DNA from: Rhodospirillaceae bacterium
GTDB lineage: Bacteria > Pseudomonadota > Alphaproteobacteria > Rhodospirillales > JABJKH01
Assembly: GCA_018660465.1 (NCBI GenBank)
Contig: JABJKH010000093.1
Span: 1 to 64,000, forward strand
Length of the DNA: 64,000 nucleotides
Direction: 5' to 3'
Part shown: positions 16,879-25,111 of the stretch, piece after piece
Numbering within the stretch: the stretch's first letter is position 1
Layout: each line of letters begins with the position of its first letter
Notes under the pieces: model-generated
What the model was told of the DNA's origin: nothing
Seen by the model: only the letters and a program-made list of their open reading frames with translations
Databases searched by the model: none
Position numbers and translations under genes: made by a program

Positions 16879-18255
16879 ATGAATATATTGAAAGATACCG
16901 ACGCACTCAGCGACCGTCCTGTACACGTTATCGGCGGCGGGTTAGCAGGCAGTGAAGCCGCGTGGCAAATCGCCCGCAGTGGTGTTCCCGTGGTACTGCA
17001 TGAGATGCGGCCTGTACGCGGGACCGATGCGCATCAGACCGACGGTTTGGCAGAACTTGTGTGTTCCAATTCGTTCCGATCCGACGATGCCGAGAACAAT
17101 GCCGTCGGCCTTTTGCACGAAGAAATGCGGCGCTGCTTTTCGCTGATCCTGCATACCGCTGACGAACATAAGGTGCCAGCAGGTGGGGCACTGGCGGTCG
17201 ACCGAGACGGGTTTTCAAAGGCCGTGCAAGAGTCACTGGAAGGGCATCCCCTTATATCTATTGAGCGCGAAGAAATCGCCGGATTACCGCCCGAAGACTG
17301 GGATTCAGTGATTATCGCGACCGGCCCCCTCACCTCCCCTGACCTTGCCGAAGGAATCCGCCAACTGACAGGCGAAGACTCCTTGGCATTCTTTGATGCC
17401 ATTGCCCCGATCATCCACAAAGACTCCATCGATTTTGACAAAGCCTGGTACCAATCGCGCTATGACAAGGGAGACGGGGCCGACTACATCAATTGCCCAA
17501 TGAACCAAGAGCAATATTTCGGCTTCATTGACAATCTGATCGATGGCGACAAGGGCGAATTCAAGGACTGGGAGAAAGACACCCCTTACTTCGATGGTTG
17601 CTTGCCGATTGAAGTCATGGCCGAACGCGGTCCCAGGACCCTGTCGTTCGGACCGATGAAACCTGTCGGGCTGACCAATCCACACGATCCGCAAACCAAG
17701 GCATACGCCATCGTCCAACTGCGCCAAGACAACGCCCTTGGCACACTTTACAATATGGTCGGATTTCAGACCAAGCTCACCTATGGCGAGCAGAAGCGTG
17801 TTTTTCGGACCATTCCGGGGCTAGAGAGTGCAGAATTTGCGCGCCTCGGTGGCCTGCACCGAAACACCTTCCTCAATAGTCCTAAGCTGATGGATGAATC
17901 GCTCAGGCTTAAAGCGAGACCCAGTCTCCGCTTTGCGGGCCAAATCACCGGTTGCGAAGGCTACGTTGAAAGCGCCGCCGTTGGCCTAATTACAGGCCGT
18001 TTCGCCGCAGCGGAGCGTTTGGGAAATCCGCTCTCCTCGCCGCCTGAGACCACGGCGCTGGGCGCGTTACTAAGCCACATCACCGGCGGTGCCGATGAAA
18101 AGACATTTCAGCCAATGAACGTAAACTTTGGGCTTTTTCCGCTGCCGGACGAATTAGACCACCGCGGTCGGCCGGTCCGTGGCAAAGAACGCAAACAAGC
18201 GCAAAGCCGTCGCGCATTGACACATTTGGAGGCATGGCTCAATGAAACGGCTTAG
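16879..18255 (+). CDS. trmFO: Folate-dependent tRNA (uracil-5-)-methyltransferase TrmFO
   Basis: A 458-residue flavoprotein that makes 5-methyluridine at position 54 of tRNAs, taking the carbon from methylenetetrahydrofolate and electrons from FADH2. Seen: the N-terminal FAD-binding Rossmann motif [13 protein letters not shown], the family signature [10 protein letters not shown], the segment [12 protein letters not shown] with the conserved cysteine of the family, and the second dinucleotide motif [14 protein letters not shown] near the C-terminus. Length is normal. The gene starts after the chemoreceptor terminator and its 3' end overlaps the next small secreted-protein gene by 14 bases, implying co-transcription. 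Confidence 0.96.
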   Translation: MNILKDTDALSDRPVHVIGGGLAGSEAAWQIARSGVPVVLHEMRPVRGTDAHQTDGLAELVCSNSFRSDDAENNAVGLLHEEMRRCFSLILHTADEHKVPAGGALAVDRDGFSKAVQESLEGHPLISIEREEIAGLPPEDWDSVIIATGPLTSPDLAEGIRQLTGEDSLAFFDAIAPIIHKDSIDFDKAWYQSRYDKGDGADYINCPMNQEQYFGFIDNLIDGDKGEFKDWEKDTPYFDGCLPIEVMAERGPRTLSFGPMKPVGLTNPHDPQTKAYAIVQLRQDNALGTLYNMVGFQTKLTYGEQKRVFRTIPGLESAEFARLGGLHRNTFLNSPKLMDESLRLKARPSLRFAGQITGCEGYVESAAVGLITGRFAAAERLGNPLSSPPETTALGALLSHITGGADEKTFQPMNVNFGLFPLPDELDHRGRPVRGKERKQAQSRRALTHLEAWLNETA

Positions 18256-18583
18256 TTTTATTCTAGCGTTATTTCTTATCGCAGCTCCTACCCTTGCTGA
18301 CAGCCCTAAGCGTAAGCCAATCAAGGTCCCAGAGCCTCACGCGCAACGTATAATGAAAATCGGCGAACTGGCGGGTATTGCCCAAGTCTGCGGCATTAGC
18401 TGGGCGGGTTACTATATTTCCTTCCTGAAAAGCGAAAACAAGAAGGCGATTTGGAGCGCTGCACAACTAAAAAACGTCGCCGCCATATTCGCCTTTTCTC
18501 AGTCCAAGGCGGTTCGGGAGACCAAGACCTGTCCCGTGTCTCAAAAAGAACAAATCCGCACCAAAATACAAAAAGGGACTTAA
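18242..18583 (+). CDS. Small secreted protein, paralogue of the next gene
   Basis: A 113-residue protein with a signal peptide (first 19 residues, [19 protein letters not shown]). The mature part is basic and carries two cysteines, one in [10 protein letters not shown] and one in TKTCPVSQ. It aligns without large gaps to the following gene through the motifs (G)LAQxC, a central aromatic/basic block, QLK and FAxxQxKA. No known family is recognised; a small helical periplasmic protein with one disulfide is plausible. It overlaps the end of trmFO by 14 bases. Confidence 0.72.
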   Translation: MKRLSFILALFLIAAPTLADSPKRKPIKVPEPHAQRIMKIGELAGIAQVCGISWAGYYISFLKSENKKAIWSAAQLKNVAAIFAFSQSKAVRETKTCPVSQKEQIRTKIQKGT

Positions 18584-18644
18584 ATCCCACACCCAATTTG
18601 GAGTATCCTGACGTATAGACGAGTGATGAGGGGAGAAAACGAAA

Positions 18645-19010
18645 TTGCGTTCCTGGGGTCGCAAGGCAGGAATATTGATGCTGGCCGTCCTGGTTGCAGC
18701 CGCAGCACCCGTGAAACTGGAGAAGCCCAAGCGCGGTGTGATCCCGTCGAGTGAACAGCGCCGAGTCGAGCGCGCTGGTCGGGACGCAGGTCTGGCCCAA
18801 GCCTGCAACGTGGAATGGAAATCCTTCCACGAAGCCTTCATGAAAAAAGAAAAACGCAAACGGTGGACCCGCCGCCAACTTAAACACATCGACAAGGTCT
18901 TCGCCTACGGCCAAGCCAAATCATCCGGCGGCATCAAATCCTGTGACACCTCGCAACGCTTCAAGATCGTGCTGAAACTAAGACGGCGGATGCTCGATTT
19001 GAAGGGATGA
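18645..19010 (+). CDS. Small secreted basic protein, paralogue of the previous gene
   Basis: A 121-residue protein starting at TTG behind GAGGGGAG, with a signal peptide (MRSWGRKAGILMLAVLVAAA). The mature protein is very basic and shares GLAQAC, QLKHIDKVFAYGQAK and KSCDTSQ with its upstream neighbour, including both cysteine positions. The next in-frame ATG (18678) would shorten the positively charged n-region of the signal, so TTG is preferred. It lies 61 bases after its paralogue, probably in the same transcript, and ends one base before the convergent aldo/keto reductase. Function unknown. Confidence 0.72.
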   Translation: MRSWGRKAGILMLAVLVAAAAPVKLEKPKRGVIPSSEQRRVERAGRDAGLAQACNVEWKSFHEAFMKKEKRKRWTRRQLKHIDKVFAYGQAKSSGGIKSCDTSQRFKIVLKLRRRMLDLKG

Positions 19011-19011
19011 C

Positions 19012-20025
19012 CTACCCAACCATCGGAAACCGCCCCATTACCGGGAACTTGGGGTCAACGAATCCCGGCGTGGAGAACTGCCCCGGCGGAACAAGGCTGT
19101 CGAAATAGGCTTCGTCCTCGGCAGTGAATACGTAGTCCAAAGCTGCAAGATTCGCCCGCCAATGTTGCGGTGTCCGTGGCCCCGGCAAAACCGACGTCAC
19201 AGCCTTAGAATTCAGCGTCCAGCCAATCGCCAGCGCGCCCGGCGTAGTTCCCTTGGATTCCGCGTAAGTCTTTAATTTCTTTGCGATAATAAGAGATTCC
19301 TTGCGGAACTCCGCTTGCAGAATGCGGCGGTCTCCGCGTCCCGCACGGGTGCTCGGGTCAGGCGCTTCATCAGGATCATATTTCCCCGTCAAAACACCCC
19401 GCGCTAACGGGCTATAAGGCACCACACCAAAACCGTAATGCTGACAAGCTGGCAACAACTCAACCTCAGGCAGCCGATTCATCGCGTTGTAATACGGCTG
19501 ACAAACCACTGGAAGTTCGAGTTCGATCTTCTCGCAAACATGCGCGATCAGCCCAATTTGCCAAACCGGGAAATTGCTAAATCCCCAATACCGCGCTTTG
19601 CCTGCACGAATGATATCCTTCACCGCACCAAGGGTCTCTTCCAGCGGCGTCGAGGCATCAGATTGATGCAGGTAATAGACATCTACATGATCCATCTTAA
19701 GGCGCAAAAGACTTTGATCGATAGCAGTCATCAAACGGCGGCGGTTGAGCCCTTTGTCATTGGGGCCGGGTCCCATGGGGGACGCCCCGGTCTTGGTCGC
19801 CACGACCCAGGCGTTGCGATCGCGCTTCAAAAGCTTGCCAACGACCCGTTCGGAAGCAGTTCCCGAATAGCTTTCAGCCGTGTCGATAAAATTGACGCCG
19901 GCGTCGCGCGCCATATTAACGATTTTTGCTGCTTGCGCGTCTGTCGAAGCACCACCGAACATCATTGTTCCCAAGCAAATCCGCGACACCTTAAGTCCGC
20001 TGGTCCCAAGATTAACGTATTCCAC
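19012..20025 (-). CDS. Aldo/keto reductase
   Basis: A 337-residue NADP(H)-dependent oxidoreductase of the aldo/keto reductase superfamily (TIM barrel). Seen: the opening VEYVNLGTSGLKVSRICLGTM, the catalytic Asp and Tyr in NFIDTAESYSG, the catalytic Lys in VVATKTG and the catalytic His in YYLHQSD, plus the phosphate-binding segment SVLPGPRTPQ near the end. The closest named relatives are the YdhF/Tas-like and potassium-channel beta-subunit-like groups; the substrate cannot be told. GTG at 20025 is chosen because GGGGGA lies seven bases upstream and family members begin just there. Confidence 0.9.
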   Translation of the reverse strand: MEYVNLGTSGLKVSRICLGTMMFGGASTDAQAAKIVNMARDAGVNFIDTAESYSGTASERVVGKLLKRDRNAWVVATKTGASPMGPGPNDKGLNRRRLMTAIDQSLLRLKMDHVDVYYLHQSDASTPLEETLGAVKDIIRAGKARYWGFSNFPVWQIGLIAHVCEKIELELPVVCQPYYNAMNRLPEVELLPACQHYGFGVVPYSPLARGVLTGKYDPDEAPDPSTRAGRGDRRILQAEFRKESLIIAKKLKTYAESKGTTPGALAIGWTLNSKAVTSVLPGPRTPQHWRANLAALDYVFTAEDEAYFDSLVPPGQFSTPGFVDPKFPVMGRFPMVG

Positions 20026-20199
20026 GCTCTGTCCCCCATCCCACTCGACGTCAAAATCGATAAAAGTGTGCAAGCTTAACAGACAGCTAACACATTGTCA
20101 TATATAGAAAAACTAAGGATTTCTTAGGAAATTTTAACCATATTTGAAATTGGAGTCGTATGCGTGGGTACGTGCGTGTGCGATACTGTGGGGGAATGT

Positions 20200-23100
20200 G
20201 TGAGTGTGGATCGAAAATTGAACCGGTCACTGGGTACATTTGCGAGCGTTAAATCAGGCTTAGGGCAACAGCCCTGCCGCGTCTTCGTGCGGGTATTTCT
20301 GATCGCGTTCGTGCTTACAGTATTCACCGTTGTTCCCGCTATTGCCCAATCGAATGCCCCGCCACCCGCTCAAGAACGTCCGCCTGCTGGCGTTACCTTC
20401 TCCCGGGCCACAGAAAACTTATTTATGGCGGTACGCCTCAAGGATTTGAATGCTGTTAAGATGGCGATCAAAGAAGGGGCAAAAATTTATGCGACGAACC
20501 GCAAAGGAACCTCACCCGTCGGCTTAGCTGTCGATAAGGGATATTTCGAAATCGCCCATTACCTGCTGCGTCTACGGGGGGAGCGGGATAAGAAGCTTTA
20601 CCAAACAGAACAGCCCAAACCGAAAGGCGCCTGGACACCAAAGGTTACGCTTGCGAAACCGGACGCCCCGGTAAAGCTGAAACCGCCTGTTGCTGAAGCA
20701 ACTCCTAAACCGACCGGGCCACCTGTACCCCTTACACCTTCGGAACCCACCGTAACTGCGGAGTTGCCTAAAACACCGGAAGAACCCGGCTTGCTGGACT
20801 CTATAACCATCCCGCCACCACCGCGCACCCCCGCCCTATCAGACACGGCGTTGCAGTTTGCTGATGCGCCCTCCCCGGAGCTACCTTCCGTCCCAGAGAT
20901 GCCGACCGCCTTGGAACCACCGAAAGAAGAAATTCCAACGGCACCCATTGAGGCTCTTAAGGTTCCAACAGAAACAGCGGAACTACCGATACCTTCAGGC
21001 CTACCCGAAATCGACTTGCCGGAATTGCCCGGTGAACCGGCCAAGCTGAAAGAAGTTGCTAAACCAGACGACACGGCTAAGCCAGATGATGGGGGACTTT
21101 CCTTACCGTCCCTGGGAAGCGTTGACGAACCGAAACCCGTTCCGCCTGCCCCCGCGCCAACAGAGCCTAATGACACAGAATCCATTGGTGTGGAAATTCC
21201 GACGCAGACACCGGTGCCAGCACCGGTGCTGCCACGCCAAAAAGGATCTTCCCCATCCATTTCTTTGATCTCTAAACTGAAGACTTCGTTTGATCGACTG
21301 ACAAATGATTTGATCAAAGGTTCGGACACGGCGGACAAAGCGCGCACCTCCAAACTGGTAAATAAGTTCGAAGAATCATTCGACCAGTTTGCCAAACGCT
21401 ATATTCGGGAACGCGGCCCAGCTGGCGCGAATGAACCGGGGGCTGCTGGCCGTTTGATATCGGAAGTTCGCGAAGCCTATTTACGCCTCATCCAAGGTAC
21501 CGTATCACCAAGTGGCACACCGCCAAGACAACCCCAACTGGCTGAGACTGGTGTCCCAGAAACTGAGGCTGAAGTCGAATTTCAAGAGGCGCCAAAAACC
21601 GAACCCGGCACGGCTCCCCTTCCCTCAGAGGAAGGAGAAGTAACGTTCGAGGAAGCGCCCGTCACAAAATCGGCGCAACCAGCACCCTCAACGACTGACG
21701 TTCCACGCAGCCAGAGAACAGCCCTGCAGAAAATGCGCGAAAAAGTTCTGAATACCTGGCGCTTTTTGACTGGCTCACCCGTTCCGGAAGAGAAACCGGC
21801 AAAGTCGGCCCCGCGTCAGACTGAAATCGCCAAAAAACCTAAACCTGCCCCAGAAGTTCCTCCCACTCAGACACCTGAGATACAGCGTGAGGCCACAGCC
21901 GAGGTCAGCCAAAAGCCCAAGCAGGAACCTACCGCAGAATTACCGGGTCTACCTGAATTGCCAGGCCTCGGCGAACCAGACACACCTCTGCCCACAACAA
22001 CTGAACCTTCTAAGTCCAAAGACGATGACCAGCTTGCCTTTCTGCCGCCGCCCAAAGGCTATGAGCATCTGGCCAAGCCCGGAGAATCTGAAGACGGTGG
22101 CTCAGCCGGCGCTAAGGCCGTTGCCAAAGGCAAGGCACCCACCCTCGAACAACAACTGGATCAAGCCTTCAGCATTCCTGGTCTTGGAGACGATGCCCCC
22201 CAGACACCCACCAAGCCATCTGCCAAACCGAAGAAGGACAGCTTGGATGCAAAGCTGGATGATGCCTTTAGCATCCCGTCGTTAGAGGAACCATCCAAGG
22301 AAAAGCCGGGTGAGATTCCAGGACTTCCTGGCCTGGAAGAACCAGACACCAAACCCAAGGCTCCTACGCGATCAAATAAGTACAAGACCGTTGGTCCCGG
22401 TCCTTCGGGCCCCGCACCGGTCGGCGCACAGCCAAAAAAATCAGAAGGTGGCTTGATCGATAAGCTGGTGGATATGGTGCAACCGGACGAATTGAGTTCG
22501 CCCAAAGAAACCGCCGCAACTGCGATCGACAACTCAGACGAATCCGGCTGGGGCGTTAAGAAGATCGAACGCGCAGACACACCGCTTGGCAAGACGGCCC
22601 CCCCTAAGGGCGTTCCCCAAGCACCTGGAAAATATATGTCCAATGTGGTCTTGACCATTGGCGAGTCCATGCGCCTCGGCCGCACCACCAGTGATCGAGA
22701 CGGCAATGGTGCAGACACAGACACCTGCGTCATCAAGCGCCGGGGAACTGTCGCCTTCTGCATTGAGCCAGCGACTTGGCCGGAAGCGATGGTCGAACAC
22801 TTCACTGTTGATTCGGTCATGTATCAGGGTCCCATGGCCGTCACCCGATACGATGACGGTGTCGCAACCAATCATCATGTTATTTTTGATTCCAAATCAT
22901 TCGGCAACGTGGTCGACTATTATAAGAGCCGGTTTGGCAATCCAACTTCCGTTATCAGCAGGGGCATCGCCCCCATGGGGGAACCCAGACGCGGCAACCC
23001 GGTTGCCATGTGGCAAAGCGTCGATCCCAAGACCAATCTCGTCACCACCCTGGAAGTCCGAAAATTCGATGATGCGCGCGGCGGGTTTCCAGATACGGAC

Positions 23101-23265
23101 AAGGGTGTCGTGATGCTCTACCACGCCTGGTCGTCACCTATATTCCCGCAGTTATCAACTCTGGAATTGATGGTTCTAAAACCACAAGTCCCAGTGGGTG
23201 ACGCCGGAACCGAAGGCGCTCCACCGCCTGAAGACTTGCCTGTTCCGACCTTCCCTGGGGGGTAA
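20200..23265 (+). CDS. Large ankyrin/proline-rich exported protein
   Basis: About 1020 residues, not assigned to a named family. Seen in order: a long basic N-terminus and a hydrophobic signal or anchor (VFVRVFLIAFVLTVFTVVPA) ending in AIAQS; two ankyrin-like repeats (ENLFMAVRLKDLNAVKMAIK and the following SPVGLAVDKGYFEIAHYLL); some 700 residues of Pro/Glu/Lys/Thr-rich linker with short repeated motifs; and a C-terminal domain of about 210 residues with two cysteines (DTCVIKRRGTVAFCIEP). It looks like an envelope protein that spans the periplasm with a folded tip. The start is uncertain: GTG at 20200 or 20206 lies behind GGGGGA, and earlier GTGs exist. It is divergent from the aldo/keto reductase. 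Confidence 0.72.
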   Translation: MSVDRKLNRSLGTFASVKSGLGQQPCRVFVRVFLIAFVLTVFTVVPAIAQSNAPPPAQERPPAGVTFSRATENLFMAVRLKDLNAVKMAIKEGAKIYATNRKGTSPVGLAVDKGYFEIAHYLLRLRGERDKKLYQTEQPKPKGAWTPKVTLAKPDAPVKLKPPVAEATPKPTGPPVPLTPSEPTVTAELPKTPEEPGLLDSITIPPPPRTPALSDTALQFADAPSPELPSVPEMPTALEPPKEEIPTAPIEALKVPTETAELPIPSGLPEIDLPELPGEPAKLKEVAKPDDTAKPDDGGLSLPSLGSVDEPKPVPPAPAPTEPNDTESIGVEIPTQTPVPAPVLPRQKGSSPSISLISKLKTSFDRLTNDLIKGSDTADKARTSKLVNKFEESFDQFAKRYIRERGPAGANEPGAAGRLISEVREAYLRLIQGTVSPSGTPPRQPQLAETGVPETEAEVEFQEAPKTEPGTAPLPSEEGEVTFEEAPVTKSAQPAPSTTDVPRSQRTALQKMREKVLNTWRFLTGSPVPEEKPAKSAPRQTEIAKKPKPAPEVPPTQTPEIQREATAEVSQKPKQEPTAELPGLPELPGLGEPDTPLPTTTEPSKSKDDDQLAFLPPPKGYEHLAKPGESEDGGSAGAKAVAKGKAPTLEQQLDQAFSIPGLGDDAPQTPTKPSAKPKKDSLDAKLDDAFSIPSLEEPSKEKPGEIPGLPGLEEPDTKPKAPTRSNKYKTVGPGPSGPAPVGAQPKKSEGGLIDKLVDMVQPDELSSPKETAATAIDNSDESGWGVKKIERADTPLGKTAPPKGVPQAPGKYMSNVVLTIGESMRLGRTTSDRDGNGADTDTCVIKRRGTVAFCIEPATWPEAMVEHFTVDSVMYQGPMAVTRYDDGVATNHHVIFDSKSFGNVVDYYKSRFGNPTSVISRGIAPMGEPRRGNPVAMWQSVDPKTNLVTTLEVRKFDDARGGFPDTDKGVVMLYHAWSSPIFPQLSTLELMVLKPQVPVGDAGTEGAPPPEDLPVPTFPGG

Positions 23266-23284
23266 GACCATCGTCCGATAATTT

Positions 23285-24097
23285 CTAGTACCGCCCTCTC
23301 AACACATTAAATAGCAGGCGAATTTTTGTACTAACACGCGCTGCTCTTAAGTCACCTTTAAAAGGATCAAAATTAGCATTCTTCAATTCATCGAGATATC
23401 CATCGGCCAGCGTCGCTGACAATAATGCGGCCACGGCAGTCCTTGGCACGGCCTTCTGCCCTTCCCGAGCCTTACGCAAATGTTCGCTTGCTTGAGCCCC
23501 TATCACGGCCACAACTTCTGAAATCTCAGGCCCCTTATAGGCCGACCCCTTGACCAGTTCGACTGGCAAGCAACTACGTCCTTGGCGAGCATGAAACGGA
23601 ATGGCGCGCAGTAATCCTGTTAATGCCCAGGCAATCCCTACATGTCGCCCGACTTCGAGAATGCGAGACTCGCTCTGCCCCAGAATTTGGAGCGTCAATC
23701 TGGTCAAAGTCGCCGACGTATTTTCGACGTAAGATTCTAACTCTAACAAGGTCGCAAAGGGCGCATCATCGAAATCGGCTGTCCTTGCGTCCAATAGGAC
23801 ATCGAACGCACTGCGCTCCAAATCAAACTTATTTATGGTCTGACTCAAGGCCGTCGCGACTTGATGAGCCGGCGGCGCGCCGCCAAAAATTCGATCCATA
23901 CTGTCTCGCCACCATTGCAGACGCATCTGACCAATTAAGGGCTCAGAGACAGATTCGCGGATTCCCGCAACTTCAACGTTAAAGGCGTAAAGCGCCATCA
24001 GGTCCGCCCGAATTTCTGAACCCGCGAACAGGCTGCATAAATATCGGTCCGGATCGAACCGTTCGACTAAATTTTGGCAATACGCGTATTCAGTCAT
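23285..24097 (-). CDS. Squalene/phytoene synthase family protein (NDUFAF6-like)
   Basis: A 270-residue all-helical isoprenoid-synthase-fold protein. Seen: RFDPDRYLCSLFA, LYAFNVEVAGIRESVSEP and GQMRLQWWRDSMDRI, the family's N-terminal signature, and the CLPVEL region. It lacks the two DxxxD motifs needed for prenyl-diphosphate chemistry. This matches the alphaproteobacterial subgroup related to mitochondrial NDUFAF6, a complex I assembly factor, rather than carotenoid or hopanoid enzymes; no other carotenoid or hopanoid genes are nearby. Its precise bacterial role is not established. It is convergent with the ankyrin/proline-rich gene. Confidence 0.82.
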   Translation of the reverse strand: MTEYAYCQNLVERFDPDRYLCSLFAGSEIRADLMALYAFNVEVAGIRESVSEPLIGQMRLQWWRDSMDRIFGGAPPAHQVATALSQTINKFDLERSAFDVLLDARTADFDDAPFATLLELESYVENTSATLTRLTLQILGQSESRILEVGRHVGIAWALTGLLRAIPFHARQGRSCLPVELVKGSAYKGPEISEVVAVIGAQASEHLRKAREGQKAVPRTAVAALLSATLADGYLDELKNANFDPFKGDLRAARVSTKIRLLFNVLRGRY

Positions 24098-24192
24098 GCG
24101 AACTCAAGGTTCTGGTGCGACGGAGTCGGCATTCTTGATAAACCCTTATGATATATATGGAAATACACGCGACTGATTTTAATAATAAATTT

Positions 24193-24205
24193 TGCAACGG
24201 TTGCA
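24193..24205. promoter_or_regulatory. Perfect palindrome TGCAAC-G-GTTGCA
   Basis: A 13-base exact inverted repeat with one central base, in the 195-base gap between the NDUFAF6-like gene (minus) and the 30-residue membrane protein gene (plus). The size and symmetry are those of an operator for a dimeric helix-turn-helix regulator such as a LacI or Crp/Fnr relative. It may control either divergent gene. Confidence 0.4.
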
Positions 24206-24292
24206 CACCCTTAGGTTTAACGAATAGAATGCGACCCAATATCAATTGCGACAAGTCCATTTAAATTCCAGACCTGCGGGGGAATATGTAAA

Positions 24293-24385
24293 ATGAAGAA
24301 TCCGCTCGAATCGTTACCAAAGACCATAATTATGGGCTGCATCCTTACGGTGCTTCTCGTCGTTGCGGTCAAAGCAATCAATTAG
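24293..24385 (+). CDS. 30-residue single-span membrane microprotein
   Basis: A short reading frame of 30 codons with a strong ribosome site (GCGGGGGAA, nine bases before the ATG). The product starts MKNPLESLPKTIIMGC and continues into one hydrophobic helix of about 17 residues with a short basic end. It ends 24 bases before the PuuD-like membrane protein gene, which has its own ribosome site, so the two form an operon. By size and topology it could be a small subunit or stabiliser of that probable heme-binding membrane protein; this is inference. I recognise no family. Confidence 0.7.
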   Translation: MKNPLESLPKTIIMGCILTVLLVVAVKAIN

Positions 24386-24409
24386 TTGAAGTTAGGGGAG
24401 ATATAAATC

Positions 24410-24913
24410 ATGGATATGGAACTCATTACCTTCTTGTGGCGCTGGCTGCATGTTATCAGCGGTGTCATGTGGATTGGTATCCTTTGGTACTTCAACTTCG
24501 TGCAAATTCCCAACATGGGGAAAATTCCTGACGAACAAAAACCTGCCATCGGTAAAGTTATCGCACCGGCGGCCCTGTTTTGGTTCCGCCACGGCGCGAT
24601 GGCAACCATTTTCACCGGTCTGATGCTGGCCTGGTCCAATGGCTCTATTGGTCAGGCACTGTCGCTAGGTCTAAACGGCGGCGGCGCGCAGATTACCGCC
24701 ATTGGCTTCGGCATGTGGATGGGAATAATCATGTGGTTCAACGTCTGGTTCATCATTTGGCCGAACCAGCAACGTGCCCTTGGCATCGTCGAAGCAGAAG
24801 CGGACGTCAAAGCCGCCTCTGCCCGGACCGCGATGCTATTTTCGCGAACCAACACAATGCTCTCGATTCCAATGCTGTTCGCAATGGTATCGGCGCAGAA
24901 CTATGCCTACTAG
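24410..24913 (+). CDS. PuuD-like (urate oxidase N-terminal domain) membrane protein
   Basis: A 167-residue integral membrane protein with about four hydrophobic spans. Seen: RWLHVISGVMWIGILWYFNFVQ, RHGAMATIFTG and WFIIWPNQQRALGIVEAE, the hallmark segments of the membrane domain found at the N-terminus of the urate hydroxylase PuuD. PuuD proteins normally carry a C-terminal cytochrome c domain; it is absent here and no purine genes are nearby, so urate oxidation is not implied. The conserved histidines could bind heme and pass electrons. GGGGAG precedes the ATG and a strong terminator follows. Confidence 0.82.
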   Translation: MDMELITFLWRWLHVISGVMWIGILWYFNFVQIPNMGKIPDEQKPAIGKVIAPAALFWFRHGAMATIFTGLMLAWSNGSIGQALSLGLNGGGAQITAIGFGMWMGIIMWFNVWFIIWPNQQRALGIVEAEADVKAASARTAMLFSRTNTMLSIPMLFAMVSAQNYAY

Positions 24914-24941
24914 TAGATTGTAGGAAGTTGTGAATGAGAAA

Positions 24942-24971
24942 GCCCGGCGGGAAACTGCCGGGCTTTTTTTT
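24942..24971 (+). terminator. Strong rho-independent terminator
   Basis: GCCCGGC and GCCGGGC form a perfect 7-bp GC stem with an 8-base loop, directly followed by eight T residues. It ends the microprotein/PuuD-like operon. Confidence 0.95.
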
Positions 24972-25046
24972 AATTTGCTGCGCTTTGAATGGACGATAAA
25001 TCCGGACATCGCAACGAGGATTAAATTTAAAACCTAATTTTTTACT

Positions 25047-25075
25047 ATCGATAACTTAATTTGGGTATTATCGAT
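25047..25075. promoter_or_regulatory. Perfect 8-bp inverted repeat upstream of the AGCS symporter
   Basis: ATCGATAA (25047-25054) and TTATCGAT (25068-25075) are exact inverted copies separated by 13 bases. The repeat ends 36 bases before the symporter ATG. It could be an operator with half-sites two helical turns apart, or an mRNA leader stem. No known riboswitch core is visible in this leader. Confidence 0.4.
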
Positions 25076-25111
25076 TTAGAAACTTAGTCAATTCACCTTA
25101 GGGGGAGACTC

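Noticed and set aside
20598-21395. 265-codon minus-strand frame inside the ankyrin/proline-rich gene
   Set aside because: Shadow frame of Pro/Glu-rich coding DNA, giving a Ser/Gly-rich product typical of complement reads.
24972-25111. Glycine-type riboswitch before the AGCS symporter
   Set aside because: The leader is only 140 bases and AT-rich, and I see none of the conserved aptamer core elements.
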